DNA from: Zasmidium citrigriseum
Lineage: Eukaryota; Ascomycota; Dothideomycetes; Mycosphaerellales; Mycosphaerellaceae
Reading direction: 5' to 3'
Length of the DNA stretch: 64,000 bases
Assembly: GCA_002786025.1 (NCBI GenBank)
Contig: NHNW01000032.1
Span: 124,001 to 188,000 of the forward strand
This document shows positions 22,684 through 33,885 of the stretch, one piece after another (position 1 is the stretch's first letter; the number at the start of each line of letters is the position of its first letter). Under the pieces are notes generated by a model, which was not told where the DNA came from, searched no databases, and worked only from the letters and a program-made list of their open reading frames with translations. The translations under genes and the position numbers were made by a program.

Positions 22684-23504
22684 GGTTTTAGTGGTATGCT
22701 GAGTCCATGTTCTGCAGAGCGTTGACGTATATACGCCGTTGGTATGTAGGGAGCCAGCATCGACAATGTCATTGCTGAGCGCCAAGTGGAAGGCCTTTGT
22801 TCGATGAATGGTCCAGAAACGTCTTTATGGTTGTCGAAGAAAGTGACATCTTGGGGGCGTCTAGCATCAATGACATCTGGTGGCACGATCGTAGTTGCAT
22901 GGTGTCTGCGATAGCTACCAGCATCGATCTCGCGGCGTACGTCGGTGGCGGCACGTTGCAGCTGGCTGTCTCGCCCAGTCTTGGTGTTGAGGACCGTTGC
23001 CTTTGTCAACTAAGACTGCAGCTAGTGGGATCGTCTAGTCTTGCAAGACACATACTGGTATAGAAGATCATTGTCCCCGGCTCGCAGGCGTCCTGTCATA
23101 TTCTTCCCTCGCATATACTCTCCAAAGACTTTGTGTGTATAGAACGATGTCAACGTCGACCGGACAGTAACGGGGCAGCTGCTTCTTGGCAGAATCCTCC
23201 TGTTCACGTCACTGAATTTCTCGTGAATGGCATTTTGAAGTCGCGAATGCGTTGCGAGGCATGCGCTGTGTGTTGGCGGCGAGTGAAGTGCTGGCTACCG
23301 GACTACAAAAGTCCCAATCTCGACGCCCAACTTCCTCCTTTCTCGGACAACTCCGCCAGCTCGAATCATCTCAGCGACACCACCAACTCCACACTCGCAA
23401 GCTCTGCACGCAACCAGATCACCCAACTTTCCTCAACAATCAGCACGAAGACACCACCACCCTCACGCCAACCAACCACAACTCCCAACAACACCAACAA
23501 CATC
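22684..23504. other. Intergenic region between divergent genes
   Basis: The 3' part (from about 23330) is C/A-rich leader sequence of the BTB-like gene. It is open in frame back to 23133 but lacks coding character. Nothing else is seen. Confidence 0.5.
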
Positions 23505-24263
23505 ATGCCTTCCCGCGACTCTCAAGACCGCATCTACGTCTTCATCCGCACTGCCAGCGGCGGCAAGCACATGGCCGGCCACGTCGACGGCCGTCGTGCT
23601 AGGTTCATGTCACTCCCGATCAAGCAGCAGATTCAGAAAGGCGGCTACGAGTTCATGCCTGGCAACAACGCAGTCGTCTTCGATGATCTCGACCTTGAAG
23701 CCGTTCGCGACCACCTGATCAAGTGGATCAACACATACGACACGAACGGCGACTACGGTGCGCAGGTGCTCACGCTCGACCATGTCGGCTCGGAGGAGCT
23801 GAGCCAGATCGTCAAGATGCAGTCTGCAGCCCATGGCTTGGGTATCGCGCACAAGCATCGCGGAGACGTCTTGCGCGACGCAATCATCCACCATCTCGAC
23901 ACGACTCCTCTGACCTTGCGCGACTTCGTCCACACGCACAAGCAGCTTTCCTACGACGGCGGTCTCATGCAGCTCATGGTCAACCGTACCGTTCACTTCA
24001 ACATCGACTCTCCCTCGGGCCAGGCCGCTGACATCAAGGCCTACTGCGAGAGCAATGCCAAGCTAAGCGTCTGGTACGAGGAGATCGAGAATCGCATCCT
24101 TCACGCCCGGGAGGCTGAGGCCCGCCGAGAGAAGGCAGCTCGAGACGCCGAGATCTATGAGCAGGAGAAGAAGAAGCTGATTGCGGCGCATCAGGCGAAG
24201 GCCATCACTCCTGCGGGCATGTCGTGGGCTACCATTGCCGCGGCCAAGCCTACTCCGAAGTAG
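23505..24263 (+). CDS. BTB/POZ-like protein, 252 aa, intronless (family member 2)
   Basis: ATG 23505 (MPSRDSQD) follows a long C/A-rich leader. A BTB-like core lies at about 8-75: strand RIYVFIRTASGG, helix ARFMSLPIKQQIQKGGYEFM and NNAVVFDDLDLEAVRDHLIKWINTYDTNGD. The family-specific block that follows (QVLTLDHVGSEEL, HRGDVLRDAIIHHL, PLTLRDFVHTHKQ, YDGGLMQLM) is also found in the genes at 25033, 36545 and 38218. The tail is a charged helix (HAREAEARREKAARDAEIYEQ). It could be a BTB adaptor or dimerisation protein; the ligase partner is unknown. Confidence 0.8.
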   Translation: MPSRDSQDRIYVFIRTASGGKHMAGHVDGRRARFMSLPIKQQIQKGGYEFMPGNNAVVFDDLDLEAVRDHLIKWINTYDTNGDYGAQVLTLDHVGSEELSQIVKMQSAAHGLGIAHKHRGDVLRDAIIHHLDTTPLTLRDFVHTHKQLSYDGGLMQLMVNRTVHFNIDSPSGQAADIKAYCESNAKLSVWYEEIENRILHAREAEARREKAARDAEIYEQEKKKLIAAHQAKAITPAGMSWATIAAAKPTPK

Positions 24264-25032
24264 GCCTGCGCACATCTCCCTTTGCGTCTTACGACGACTC
24301 GCTGGTGCGGCAGAGCACCTCCACATGACATGGCGTTTTTTGGACTTTGGCAGACTTGGTATTAGATTTGATACTGCTTGTGCGTTGGGATTGGAAAAGC
24401 TCGCATACGAGCGCTGCGGATAGGGCGGTTGATACCTTGCAGCATGAAAACACTTTGAATACCACATTTCCTCATTTTCTCTCTCCTTGTCAAGTTTGAA
24501 CTCTCCGTAAGCGCATTGCATGGCCTGCCGTCTTTGAGACCCTGCATGAAGGACTGCGTCCAAAGCAAACGTCTTGCAATCTTTTATATGTTTGAGCTGA
24601 CCCAACATCTATTGAAGGAACGTAACGTCGCGAGAGGAGATTCTGCTGGACTGATATGCTTACATTGCCACGAATACAACACAATATACTCAATATACGT
24701 AAGTATACTCTCCAAGCATTGACGCTAGGCGGGCCGAAAGCGTGAGATCGCCAGAAGATATTAACCGATCGTGACAGACTTGATCGGTGAATCTAGGTGC
24801 CCATGCACTTCAATAGCGGCACAATACCATGCTTATGTGGTGCCTGCGGCTCGAAGCATGTGAAGGCTCGTAGGCCGACCTACAAAAGACCGGCTATCCG
24901 CAACTTTCTTCCTTCTTTCTTCTTCTCACAACCACGACCACCGCAACCATCCCTGCTACGCCTTCTCCCTATACACCTCTACGACCCCCATCTCTCAACG
25001 AAACCACCGTCTTCAAGCAAACCGCATCGACC
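24264..25032. other. Intergenic region between tandem BTB-like genes
   Basis: 3' UTR and terminator-like AT-rich sequence, then a pyrimidine- and C/A-rich leader before 25033. No gene. Confidence 0.5.
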
Positions 25033-25761
25033 ATGGCCTCTCGCAAGGAACCCCAAATCACCATCTACATCCGCGACGGCAAAGTCTGTCACGAAATCCG
25101 CAAAGTCGTCCAGCGCAAAGCCTTCTTCGTGTCACCCGAGATCAAGAATCAAGTCCAGGAGCGCGGCGGCTGTGCTCAGGCGTTCGACAAGAAGGCCTGT
25201 GTCTTCGAGATGTCCAAGATCGATCGCGCTACGGCTCGAGTCCTGGCTGACTGGATCGACGATTACGATACCGACGGCGAGAAGGAGGCTCAGATCTTGA
25301 CTGTGGAGAGGAATGTCAAGTCCGCATCCTTCAGCAGCGTCCTGCGTCTTCATGCTGGTGCTTGCCACATGGGTGTTCGGCGCAACATCCGTGGCGAGGC
25401 GTTGCGCGATCGGCTCATGGCGTTCGTCAAGGCCAACCAACTCTCCGTCGACAACTTCAAGTTGCTGGTGGACCTCTGCTCTTCGGACACCGCCATGTTC
25501 AAGGCTGCTCTGCGTACTCATGTCGACGCCAAGAGGCAGGGCATGATGACGGAGGCACAGGCTGCCGAGGTTTCGAAGTACTGCAGGAGCGAGGGACTCG
25601 AGGAAGATCTGCGCGATATGGAGCGTCGAGTTCGCGCGGAGCTGCGTCGCCAGCAGGGCACCGAGGCATCCGCGGGCGAGTCCGCCGAGACCTCCTCTTC
25701 GAAGCCAAAGAAGCCATTCGGTGATGACGAGGAATGGCCCGCTCTTCCCAGCGCCCGTTAA
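25033..25761 (+). CDS. BTB/POZ-like protein, 242 aa, intronless (family member 3)
   Basis: ATG 25033 lies in a CGACCATGGCC context. It has the same architecture as its upstream neighbour: strand QITIYIRDGK, helix KAFFVSPEIKNQVQERGG, the core VFEMSKIDRATARVLADWID followed by DYDTDGEKEAQILTVER, then the family block (IRGEALRDRLMAFVKANQL, VDNFKLLVDLC). The C-terminus has a charged helix and a Ser-rich tail. Same strand and about 770 bp downstream of member 2, indicating tandem duplication with strong divergence. Confidence 0.8.
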   Translation: MASRKEPQITIYIRDGKVCHEIRKVVQRKAFFVSPEIKNQVQERGGCAQAFDKKACVFEMSKIDRATARVLADWIDDYDTDGEKEAQILTVERNVKSASFSSVLRLHAGACHMGVRRNIRGEALRDRLMAFVKANQLSVDNFKLLVDLCSSDTAMFKAALRTHVDAKRQGMMTEAQAAEVSKYCRSEGLEEDLRDMERRVRAELRRQQGTEASAGESAETSSSKPKKPFGDDEEWPALPSAR

Positions 25762-26460
25762 CCCTCCAGCGGTGCGAAAACTCTCCACGTCACCTCTCTA
25801 CCTTTCGATTCGCCTTACAGATCATGCTTTCGACACATCAGCACACTCGGCTACTCACAGCATCAACGCGGCCTCAAGGCTTCGAACCAACTCGACGACT
25901 CGCGATTCCTGGAATGCAGTTCTTCTCCTTCGACCACAACACTTCCGACCTCGACCATATTTCGGCTCATGGATTGCTTGAAGATTGACTAAGGCCATCT
26001 AAACAACGGGCGATTGCATCTGCATAGGCGTTGGCAGTCTTCCATTTCGACATCGGCGGGATGCAAACGGAAGCCAGGCCAGGATGCCTAGCTGAGATCA
26101 GGCGTTGGATGGGCTGATAAATTCCTTCGGACTTTCTTGAATGATCAGCATAGACATGTAATACAGAAGCACATACTCAAAAGTCTACTTCCCGTTCATC
26201 TCACAGGATTCTTCAACCGTCTGGTGATTTGTTGGTCGTAAGCAACTCTCCTCATCATATCTTCGGATGCTGCACAGTCCAGAACGTGCGGACCGTCATC
26301 CCCAGAGAAGATATCTTTCTCACTGCTGCGACGCCCAAACAAAGTCTGGCAGATAATATTGGATCTTTGAAGGCCCAGAACAGGGTACAGCCAGTATCTC
26401 GACTGCAGCTGCTGTATTGAATCCTCGTATGTGACCCTCTTCTTTTCTAATCCTGACCAT
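25762..26460. other. Intergenic region, no gene seen
   Basis: Short frames only. It marks the transition from the BTB-like gene to repeat block C. Confidence 0.5.
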
Positions 26461-27849
26461 CCCCCGCTTGAGGATTGCTGTTCTTGGTGACGGTGGGACA
26501 AGGGATAGAACCTACCGCCATGACAAGCTGCAAGGACGATGTGGCGTTGATGACTGCAGGAAGATCCAATGCTGCGAGTTGTCGGAGCATGATTTGTGTC
26601 GAGGGTGCCTGCATCTGTTTGAAGGCAACGAGAATCTTATCTGCGGCAACTTGGATCTTGATCGATCTTCGGGTTTGGGTGTGCCAGCGTGAGTCTGTTT
26701 CGACTAGGTCGTCCCTGCCCGAAGCAGTGGCTGCTGCTTCACTGAGAGCATGTTCTTTAGCTTGCCGACTGAAAAGCGTTCGACATCGTATGCCTTCTCT
26801 GCCGTCTCTCGCAATTTAGGACTGCCCGATCACCGAGAAAAGCGAGCTGTGACCGTGAACTGTGCCTCCCGTTCGGGATCCGTTTGTGCCCCTCGCAAGT
26901 CGGATCCTGGTTAAGCTTTCTGCAAATTGGCTGTGCTCGCATTTCTTAGAGAGGAACATGTTGGCGTGACGGTCCAGCACACCCCCACAGGTCATTTGTT
27001 CCATGGGGTTCGACTCCATTTCAGGCAGGGGAACGTTCGGCGTTGAGCTTTGCTGACATTACTGTCCTCGACCGGAAGACGCATCCCAAGGTCCAAATAG
27101 TTTCCGTACGCTGGCTGACTGACTGGCGCTTTGCTGTTTTCTCACGAGCTTCTAGAGAATGCGCGAAATCGGCAATGGGATTATGGACAATCTCTCCATT
27201 TCTTTCCCATTCTCCCTCATGTAAGTGCTCCTGGTACGTAATGATCACCGAAATGCCGAGCCCAAGGCGGTGCGCACGTTTCGGGCGACTGCTGATATGG
27301 TTGCTGGTCTGCGTGACTTGTTTCATGCTCGAGTCCTGAGAAAGGATTGAAGCTGGACGACGGGCAGAGAAAGTCTGGCTGGGTGGGTGTGACCGTGAAG
27401 AATTGCTTACAGCCTCTTATTGCCCTGAAGGTCTGGCTTCCGCCTGCACGCTCGACCCTCGCTGATACCGTTCCGCACGCGGTCCTTCCCGTGGTTGTTC
27501 TTGCTTCTGCTTCTCGCGTTGTCCAGAGCCGGAGGTATATCGCCTTCCCGCCTTCTCCCCTTGACGATCATTCTTGCCGCTTTTCGTGGTCATAAGTGGA
27601 CGCTGTGGCTGTCTCGCTATTGCGAAAGGCGAAGTGCAACAAGGTACGTGAGCAAGTCAACCCGATAACAATGCTTGAAGATGGAGACTGTCATTGCGGG
27701 TAACTTGTTCAATGCCCAGGCAAATAACCTGGTACTGCCCATGCTCGTCTTATGCGAGGCTGTTGCGTTTGCGGTAGCATTATCAATCCGAGAAGATGAA
27801 ACCGTGAAGCTTGTGATCGGTACTGCTGTGTCATCGCCGTCAGCCTCTC

Positions 27850-27881
27850 GCACGCACTGCCCCACGCACGCACTGCCCCAC
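27850..27881. repeat. Perfect 16-bp tandem duplication
   Basis: Two adjacent identical copies of GCACGCACTGCCCCAC within repeat block C. Confidence 0.85.
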
Positions 27882-27903
27882 GCTGTACCTGCTTGCCACA
27901 TCC

Positions 27904-27924
27904 TCCGTGGTCCGTGGTCCGTGG
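27904..27924. repeat. Short tandem repeat (TCCGTGG)3
   Basis: Three perfect 7-bp units followed by a partial unit, just downstream of the 16-bp duplication. Confidence 0.85.
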
Positions 27925-28455
27925 TCCGACGACCTTGATGTTGTGGGTCTGGTATCTCGGAACTCTCAGTTGCTGCTGGGAGGAGAGTCGGCGATAACGC
28001 AGGCGCGGATGCTATTAGTCTTGGGGCATGATCAGGACCACGCTCGCTGAGGAGCCGACGGAAGGCCTGAAGTTGCTGGCTTCGCGAATTGTTGGCGTGT
28101 CACACAGTAGGCTTGGAACGGGGAGGCTCGTACTGACGAACATGGACGATCCGTCCAATATGCTGGCTGAAAATGTGTCTCAGCAGCATGTACTTGCCCG
28201 CTCTTTCTCCATCAGCTGGCGGAGTACTCCACGGCGCACTGAGCGCACACAACTTGATTTGTGCTGGATAGCTCAGCGGCGAGGTAGATGAAGATGTTTG
28301 GATGTTCCTGCAACTCGCCGTGGCCAAAAGCGCTACATCCGCGCCTGCTTGGTCTGCTATCCAAGCCTCGCCTCGGTCCTTCCTTCCTGCTCCCGCTCAT
28401 GGCGTCGCCGATGGTGTTTGTCGAGTAAGGCCTCGCTCCTTCGCCTTACCGGGTG

Positions 28456-29450
28456 TTACCTGCACTGGCCATGTGCTTCGAGCAACCTGAGCCGTTCCTT
28501 CTCTTTCTGCCGTCCCAGCCTGACCTCGGTCGTTCTTTCCATCTCCTGATCTCGCTGGCCGCTGGCACCGGGGGAGGTGAATTGGGAGGAGGTCGATATA
28601 GGGTCGGGGTCTTGAGGCTGATCTGTGACTTGCGTGTGAAAAATGTTGATCCTGGCCAAACAACTCACCTGATTCTCTACGTGGGATACTAGAGGTGCAT
28701 CATGCATGTCTGTCCGTCGAAAGACCAGGAGCTTGGCCTGCTGGCCTGCTTCGCCATCGTCTCAGCTGTCGTCGCGTGACGTTCGTGGCGTCTGAGAGGC
28801 TGTATCTGCCATTCTTGGATACAGCTGCCGTGCTTTTGGTCGGCGACGGTTGGTTGGGTAGAAGGCTTGTCTGTGATACTGCCAAAGCCGTGTTGGAAGG
28901 CCGCCGGCTTCACCGTGGCCTGACTGCCATCGCTGCTGCTGAGGTTGGGCCTTCGACGAGGCTTGAAGGAGTTGTTGACGGTCCGCTCCTGGCACCGGTG
29001 CCTGCTTCGTCGGGCTCGCTGGCATGCGGCTTGCCAGACCGTGGACGACTGGATAGCGATACGCAGGGTCTGCCGTCGGTGCTGCCTGGGAGACCTATCA
29101 CCCGCGAGATGAATGAAGGTGTCGCTGCTGTTGGTCTTCGAGCCGGATCGGGAGGACGCTGAGGGCGGACTGGCGCGCGAATGGACCGTGCTGGACTACC
29201 TGATGGTCAGCGTGCTCTGCAGTACATGATGGAGGGAGGCGAGACTTGCTGCTGGATGCATTCGTGCCATCAAGAGCCGCGGGTGACAATTTGATAGCAC
29301 GTCGCCTGCTTCGCTGCTGCTCCTCTGCCAGACCGTCGAGTGCATGGTGGGCGCGATGTGCTCGTCTTGATCGATGCTCTGCCGCCGCGGAGTGGCCATG
29401 TCTTCCGTGGATGAAGGTTGTGATGGGTGTCGAGCTGCTTGACTGTCGCT
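28456..29450 (-). pseudogene. Decayed minus-strand reading frame inside block C
   Basis: Three neighbouring minus-strand frames (29289-29098, 29025-28762 and 28707-28456) are in the same phase, separated only by short interrupted stretches. The same phase also reads open upstream to about 29450. The translated text is protein-like: Gln/Arg/Ser/Pro-rich with charged helices such as GLAEEQQRSRRRAIKLSPAA and GRQKEKERLRLLEAHGQ. I recognise no family. A single phase retained over about 1 kb suggests a decayed gene, though high GC content also lengthens chance frames. Confidence 0.3.
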
Positions 29451-30340
29451 GCGAGACGCGATCGTCTGCTCCTTCGCGGCGGCTGAGGGTGCTCGCTTGC
29501 TGCCTGGTCAGAACGTTCTTGAACAGGAGTAGATAATGGAGGATCTATCTGATGAGGTAGTAAATCAGACTGGAGAGGTTCTTGACGCCCTCTCATTCCC
29601 GCCTTCATCTTCGTCTTCATGCGCCCGCCGAAGCGACGGCGACAGCGCAATGGATGCCATGATCAGCGGCGATGAGCAGTGAAAATGCATGAATGTGATG
29701 GATGATGATCATGAACGGTCCTGGTACTCATCGTCGCCAGCGACGTAAAATACTGGCCACGGGCGCACTCCGACCATCTCAGCGAACCAGCCAGCGGAGA
29801 AGCACGGCCTCAAGGACTCACACCTCACCACCACCACGACGACAGCAGCGATGAGTATCAAGACGATGAGACGGTGAGACAGCGACACGATGAAGACAAT
29901 GATGATGAGAACAATCTCAATACAAAAGCTATCAAAGATCTACCTCGAGCTCGTCTCAGCTTCACCCACGAAGGGCTACTGACATCGCGCACCACGAGAA
30001 GGTGCGAGCTCAGCGCGCGACAGGTCAGCGTAATGGTCATCAAGTTGGAACATACCTCACTGGAGTGTGCCATCACCCCAGTGCGCGTGCGAAGGGCGGC
30101 GTCAGCCCTCGCCGGCGAGATCCAGAGGTGCATCGACGGTGCCAACCGCCGATGCCATGCCGATGCCACCTGCCGAAGTATGTGAGGAAGAAAAGGGGGA
30201 GAAGGGGTACTGACCTTGAAAAATGGGTTTGGCCGGAAGGCCGCCCCCTCATTGCTGTTGCTGATGTTGGTTGGGGAAAGGAAGAGGAGGAAAGCTGGAA
30301 GAGTGCGAGAAGATATAGGCTGAGGGCGACTCGGAAACCG

Positions 30341-30355
30341 CGCTAGTGGCTAGCG
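30341..30355. repeat. 15-bp perfect hairpin, copy 3 of 3 (arms extend to 11 bp)
   Basis: Same 15 bases as at 2424 and 8284. Here the pairing extends outward to 30336-30360 with 11-bp perfect arms (AACCGCGCTAG and its complement) around the TGG loop. Confidence 0.85.
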
Positions 30356-30429
30356 CGGTTGCCTTTTGGCAGGTCTTCCGAGCAGCACAGACCCTGGATG
30401 GAAGCCTGTGGAAGGCATTGGGACGTGTA

Positions 30430-31130
30430 TCACGTGCGGGAGGACTGAGAGGGTGGCGGAAGCCTGGGAGAGTTTGGGAGGAGTGAAGGGAAGCCAGTCG
30501 AAGAGTGATGGGAGGATTGAAGCGAGATCTGTCTGGAAGTGATCACAAAAGTGAAGGTAAATTGGTCAAATAGTGACGTGAGGAGTGAGAGCAAGTCCGT
30601 CTGAAAGTTTTGGGAACAAGAGAGAGATTCCACTTCAGACAGTAATTCTGGAAACGAAGGGAGGAAGTTGACAAGGCAATGCGAGGAGCGAGGCCAAGAG
30701 AAGTCCCAATCTCAGAAGAAGAGCCGCAAAAGCAAGTCACCCTTAGAGTAATGTCAGATGCGAGTATGAGTCTGCCGCGAGGCATTGACAGCAATGACGG
30801 GAACTCTTCGAAGCAGTGATGCTGGGAATGAACATCGATTATCTAACATGGTATGAGAACCGAACGTAAGAACGAGAAGAAGTAACAAATCTGGCTCCTT
30901 CGCGGAGTCATCTTGCAAGATTGCCAGGTGGGAAGAAGTCTTCTGGGTCTGATAGGAGCGATGGAAGAAGCCCATCCAAGAATTGATGCTGGAAATGAAA
31001 GCAGAAATTTCGGAGGTAGATACGAAGAGCGAGGCCAAGTATGCCACAAAGTAAGCCGAAAAACGAAGGAAAGTCATCTTGAAGGAAAGTGACATGCCCC
31101 AGGAAAAGATGCCTAGCAGGGAATGATCGT
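30430..31130. repeat. Degenerate purine-rich tandem repeat array
   Basis: GAGGAGCGAGGCCAAG at 30683-30698 recurs as GAAGAGCGAGGCCAAG at 31024-31039, 341 bp later. Flanking words also align: the TTCTGGAAACGAAG near 30650 matches the ATGCTGGAAATGAAAG near 30990. A third related element (GATGCTGGGAATGAAC) lies near 30820, suggesting a shorter period of about 170 bp. Minus-strand frames are Leu/Ser/Phe-rich and not convincing as genes. Confidence 0.45.
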
Positions 31131-32366
31131 TGGATTGAATGGAAGGCCATTGCAAGACGATGCTCAGCAGCTCCAGCACTTCGGCTCGCGAGGTCTTTCA
31201 ATCGATGTCCATCGAGCATTAACGCTTTAGGGCGTGAGAGAACGTCGGTAGCAAGCGCATGTCAAGTGAGGTATGATGCAAGGAAAAGGAGTTTACGGTC
31301 AGCAAGTCATAGGGGAGAAAAGAGAAGTTCGGTCCGAAATCTGGCGAAGGCGGGAAGTGGCTCGTTCAGGTGGGACGGGACAAATGGGTGAGCTCAGCCA
31401 TAGACGACTGGGAGGAATCATGAGGCTGCTGCAAGGAGGTGCTCCTCCGCGAGTGCTGAGTATACATCTACCTCCGGACAGTACAACAGGAGCGATCGAG
31501 TATTGAGAGATATGATACGATAGAGCGTTGAAAGGTGCGGCGGAGCGAAGGATGAGTCGGAGAGTCGTTGAAGGCCCTGCAGCAGGAATCGCTCGAAGAG
31601 CTGGGGATACGGACATGTTCGGAATCCGACCTCGTCCAGTGCCGAATATCTTTGGGTCTCATGTGCAAGCTTGATCAGTTTCTTGTCCAATGTCATCACT
31701 ACTCACCAAGTGGTTCGCATTACAGATGGAGAAGTCAGGAGCTTGAGGAACAAGTTGGCGATAAAGGCCGTGTATGGAACGATGAGGTTGGTGACGTGCA
31801 GTGCGAGGACGTCGAGCGAGAAGAAAGCCGATTCCGGAAGCTATATTGACGCATCCCGTGTCTTCGATGCATGGGGAGGTATCTTGATCGTTGGTTGACG
31901 AATTCTCCTGTCAGGCAAGATCTAGTCACGTAGGATGTATAGACCACATTGTCTGATGTATCCTTGGGTCCAACGGTTCCGCTGCTGATTGTTTCGGCCA
32001 GCGACCGTACAAGATCTCAATCGATGTAGATGCTGACACCTCTCTCTCGATTGAAGAGGAGTTCATCGCTAGCCACTCCTGCAAGCCAGTGCCCAGAGAC
32101 AACGTCGCTGTGATTTTGAACCAAGAACGGACGTGAAAATCTTTTCACTGCAAAGCGTTCGATTGAAGACGAACTCGACGTGAGGGATTCGCCAAGTCCT
32201 TAGCAAGGGCATGGAACTCTATGTTGGTCTTGATCGTTGACCTCTTGTGTCAACAAACCGTGTATGTTTTAGCCCCGACGAAGGGCCTCCTTCGCAGTCA
32301 TCCATTCTCAACTCCCTCTCTGTCCAGATCCAGCCACACAATTGCGAGCCTCTTCAGCCAGAACCG
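31131..32366. other. Intergenic region, no gene seen
   Basis: Frames up to about 105 codons overlap on both strands without domains. A plus-strand frame at 31671-31898 (VVRITDGEVRSLRNKLAIKA) is mildly protein-like but too short to call. Confidence 0.45.
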
Positions 32367-33157
32367 CTATCCCAGCCTGTACTCGTCCAAGAAGAAAGAC
32401 ACATTCCGTCTCTCCACTTCACTGCCCCAATACATATACCTGAGCGAAGTCTCGAGCAACTTCCTCTCCCCTCCCGCCAAGTCGCTATCAAAGTCAACCT
32501 TCACCTCCCGGAGCTTCGGCAAGCGCACGAGAACTTTCCGAACCTGATCCGCAAGCTCGATCCTAGTGGTAACGTGCAGTCGTTCCTCATCCTCGTCAGT
32601 AGGTCCGCCGAGCTGCAGGTGGACGGTCCGCGTGAGGCCGAGGATGAGTGGATGGTAGGCGACGGAGCCGGTTAGACGAATGGGCCGAAAGTGCATGGTG
32701 TCTGGGTCGCGGATCACACACGCGTAGAGGGTCTGGATCTTGGAGCGCTGGAGGATGAGTCGCTTCGCCACTGCGTAGAGCTGCTTGCAGGCTGTGAAGG
32801 GGAGAGCGGCTTTCGTGATGGCGCGGCCGAGGGCTTTCAGATCGTAGTCGGGCTGTGCGCGCCGGCCACGGTTCCTGTCATCTTGGGACGGAGCCGACGA
32901 TTGGCGGCCCTGGCAGTGCTGTTCGATAGGTTGAGCAAGCTCGTGGTCGATGATGCGCTGGCAGATGTCGTCAAGGAGCTCGTTCGACAAGCTGAGTATC
33001 TGGCAGGTCACCGGTGGAGTGTAGTACGGAGCCAAGAGGTGAGATCCAGCGTCGTCATTGTTCTCTGTGATGCATTTAGCTACTGTTCCGAGATCGTTCC
33101 CTTTGTCTTACCTTTGACGCACGCCGATGCATCCGCACAGTCTGAAATTGAGGGCAT
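32367..33157 (-). CDS. F-box-like protein, 247 aa, two exons
   Basis: The long second exon has no ATG near its start, so a short first exon was sought and found at 33157-33112 (MPSISDCADASACVK). It is joined by a 47-bp intron with GTAAGA donor, GTAGCTAAAT branch region and CACAG acceptor to 33064-32367, in frame. An F-box-like helix LSLSNELLDDICQRIIDHEL lies at about residues 39-58. The C-terminal part contains leucine-rich, strand-helix segments (GLTRTVHLQLGG, LVRLPKLREVKVDF). The pseudogene at 33886-34476 is a relative. It may act as an SCF adaptor; substrates are unknown. Confidence 0.75.
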
Positions 33158-33885
33158 CTCTGGCGCTACAATGGTAGACGGAAGCAGGGCTGTGCGATAG
33201 TTTGAAGTTTGTGTGCGATTTTGGGATGAGGAACGATGAGGAAGTTGGGGAGCAGGAGAGCTGAGAGCAACGCGCGAAGCTCAATCTCGGAGAGTCACAA
33301 GCCGCTCCTGAGCAGACTTCGCCGCACACTGTCACCACAGCAACCGCGTACACCTCGTGAAGTCAATACGCGCTTGAGTCGCTCGTGTGTTGTGGCTCGC
33401 TTCACTGCGCGGCGATCCAGCGAGACCTTGCGGCTGCCTCAGATGCTCAAAATGGCCCAGAGTATATGACGTTCAGGAGCTTTGAGCAACGAGAGAGTGT
33501 TCGTGTAAGCGGCAACTCAGACGGACAGGTGGCTACGAGCGATGGAGTCTTGAAAATGTCGTGTGATGAGCATACGTGTGCAAGCGAGAGTCGAGCGAAG
33601 TTGAAGGCGGTCCGAGGAGGAAGGGCAGGCGAGCTCCCAGGATCCTGCAAATGGTCAGCCTGGAACTGTAGGAAGAAGATAAGCGCAGTGGGAGGGACAG
33701 AAACTAGAATCTGAGAGTCGTATCCTTGAAAGAACGGCGACGTGCCCATTCTTGTCGTCCAGTGCTGTCACAACTCAGCGCCTATCCCCAACATGCCATG
33801 GATCTCCAAGTCTCGCATCCTTCTCTTCGTTACCCTAGACGGCAGTACTCTCACAGAGAAGCCCCAGCCATTTCAAGCTCTTCCA
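33158..33885. other. Intergenic region, no gene seen
   Basis: 5' flank of the F-box-like gene and 3' flank of the F-box-like pseudogene. Only short frames. Confidence 0.5.

Larger units (their letters stand above)
26460..30520. repeat. Dispersed GC-rich repeat block, copy C
   Basis: The largest of three related blocks. The right end carries the shared purine tract, the hairpin (30341-30355) and a TGGCAGGTCTTCCGAGCA segment matching the flanks in A and B. The ATGCCATGCCGATGCC word near 30150 also occurs near 2250 in block A. Internal diverged repeats are visible: CCTGCTTCG...GCCAGACCGT occurs near 29005 and again near 29310, and a related GCCAGACC occurs in block A near 980. The left boundary is uncertain. 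Confidence 0.45.
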
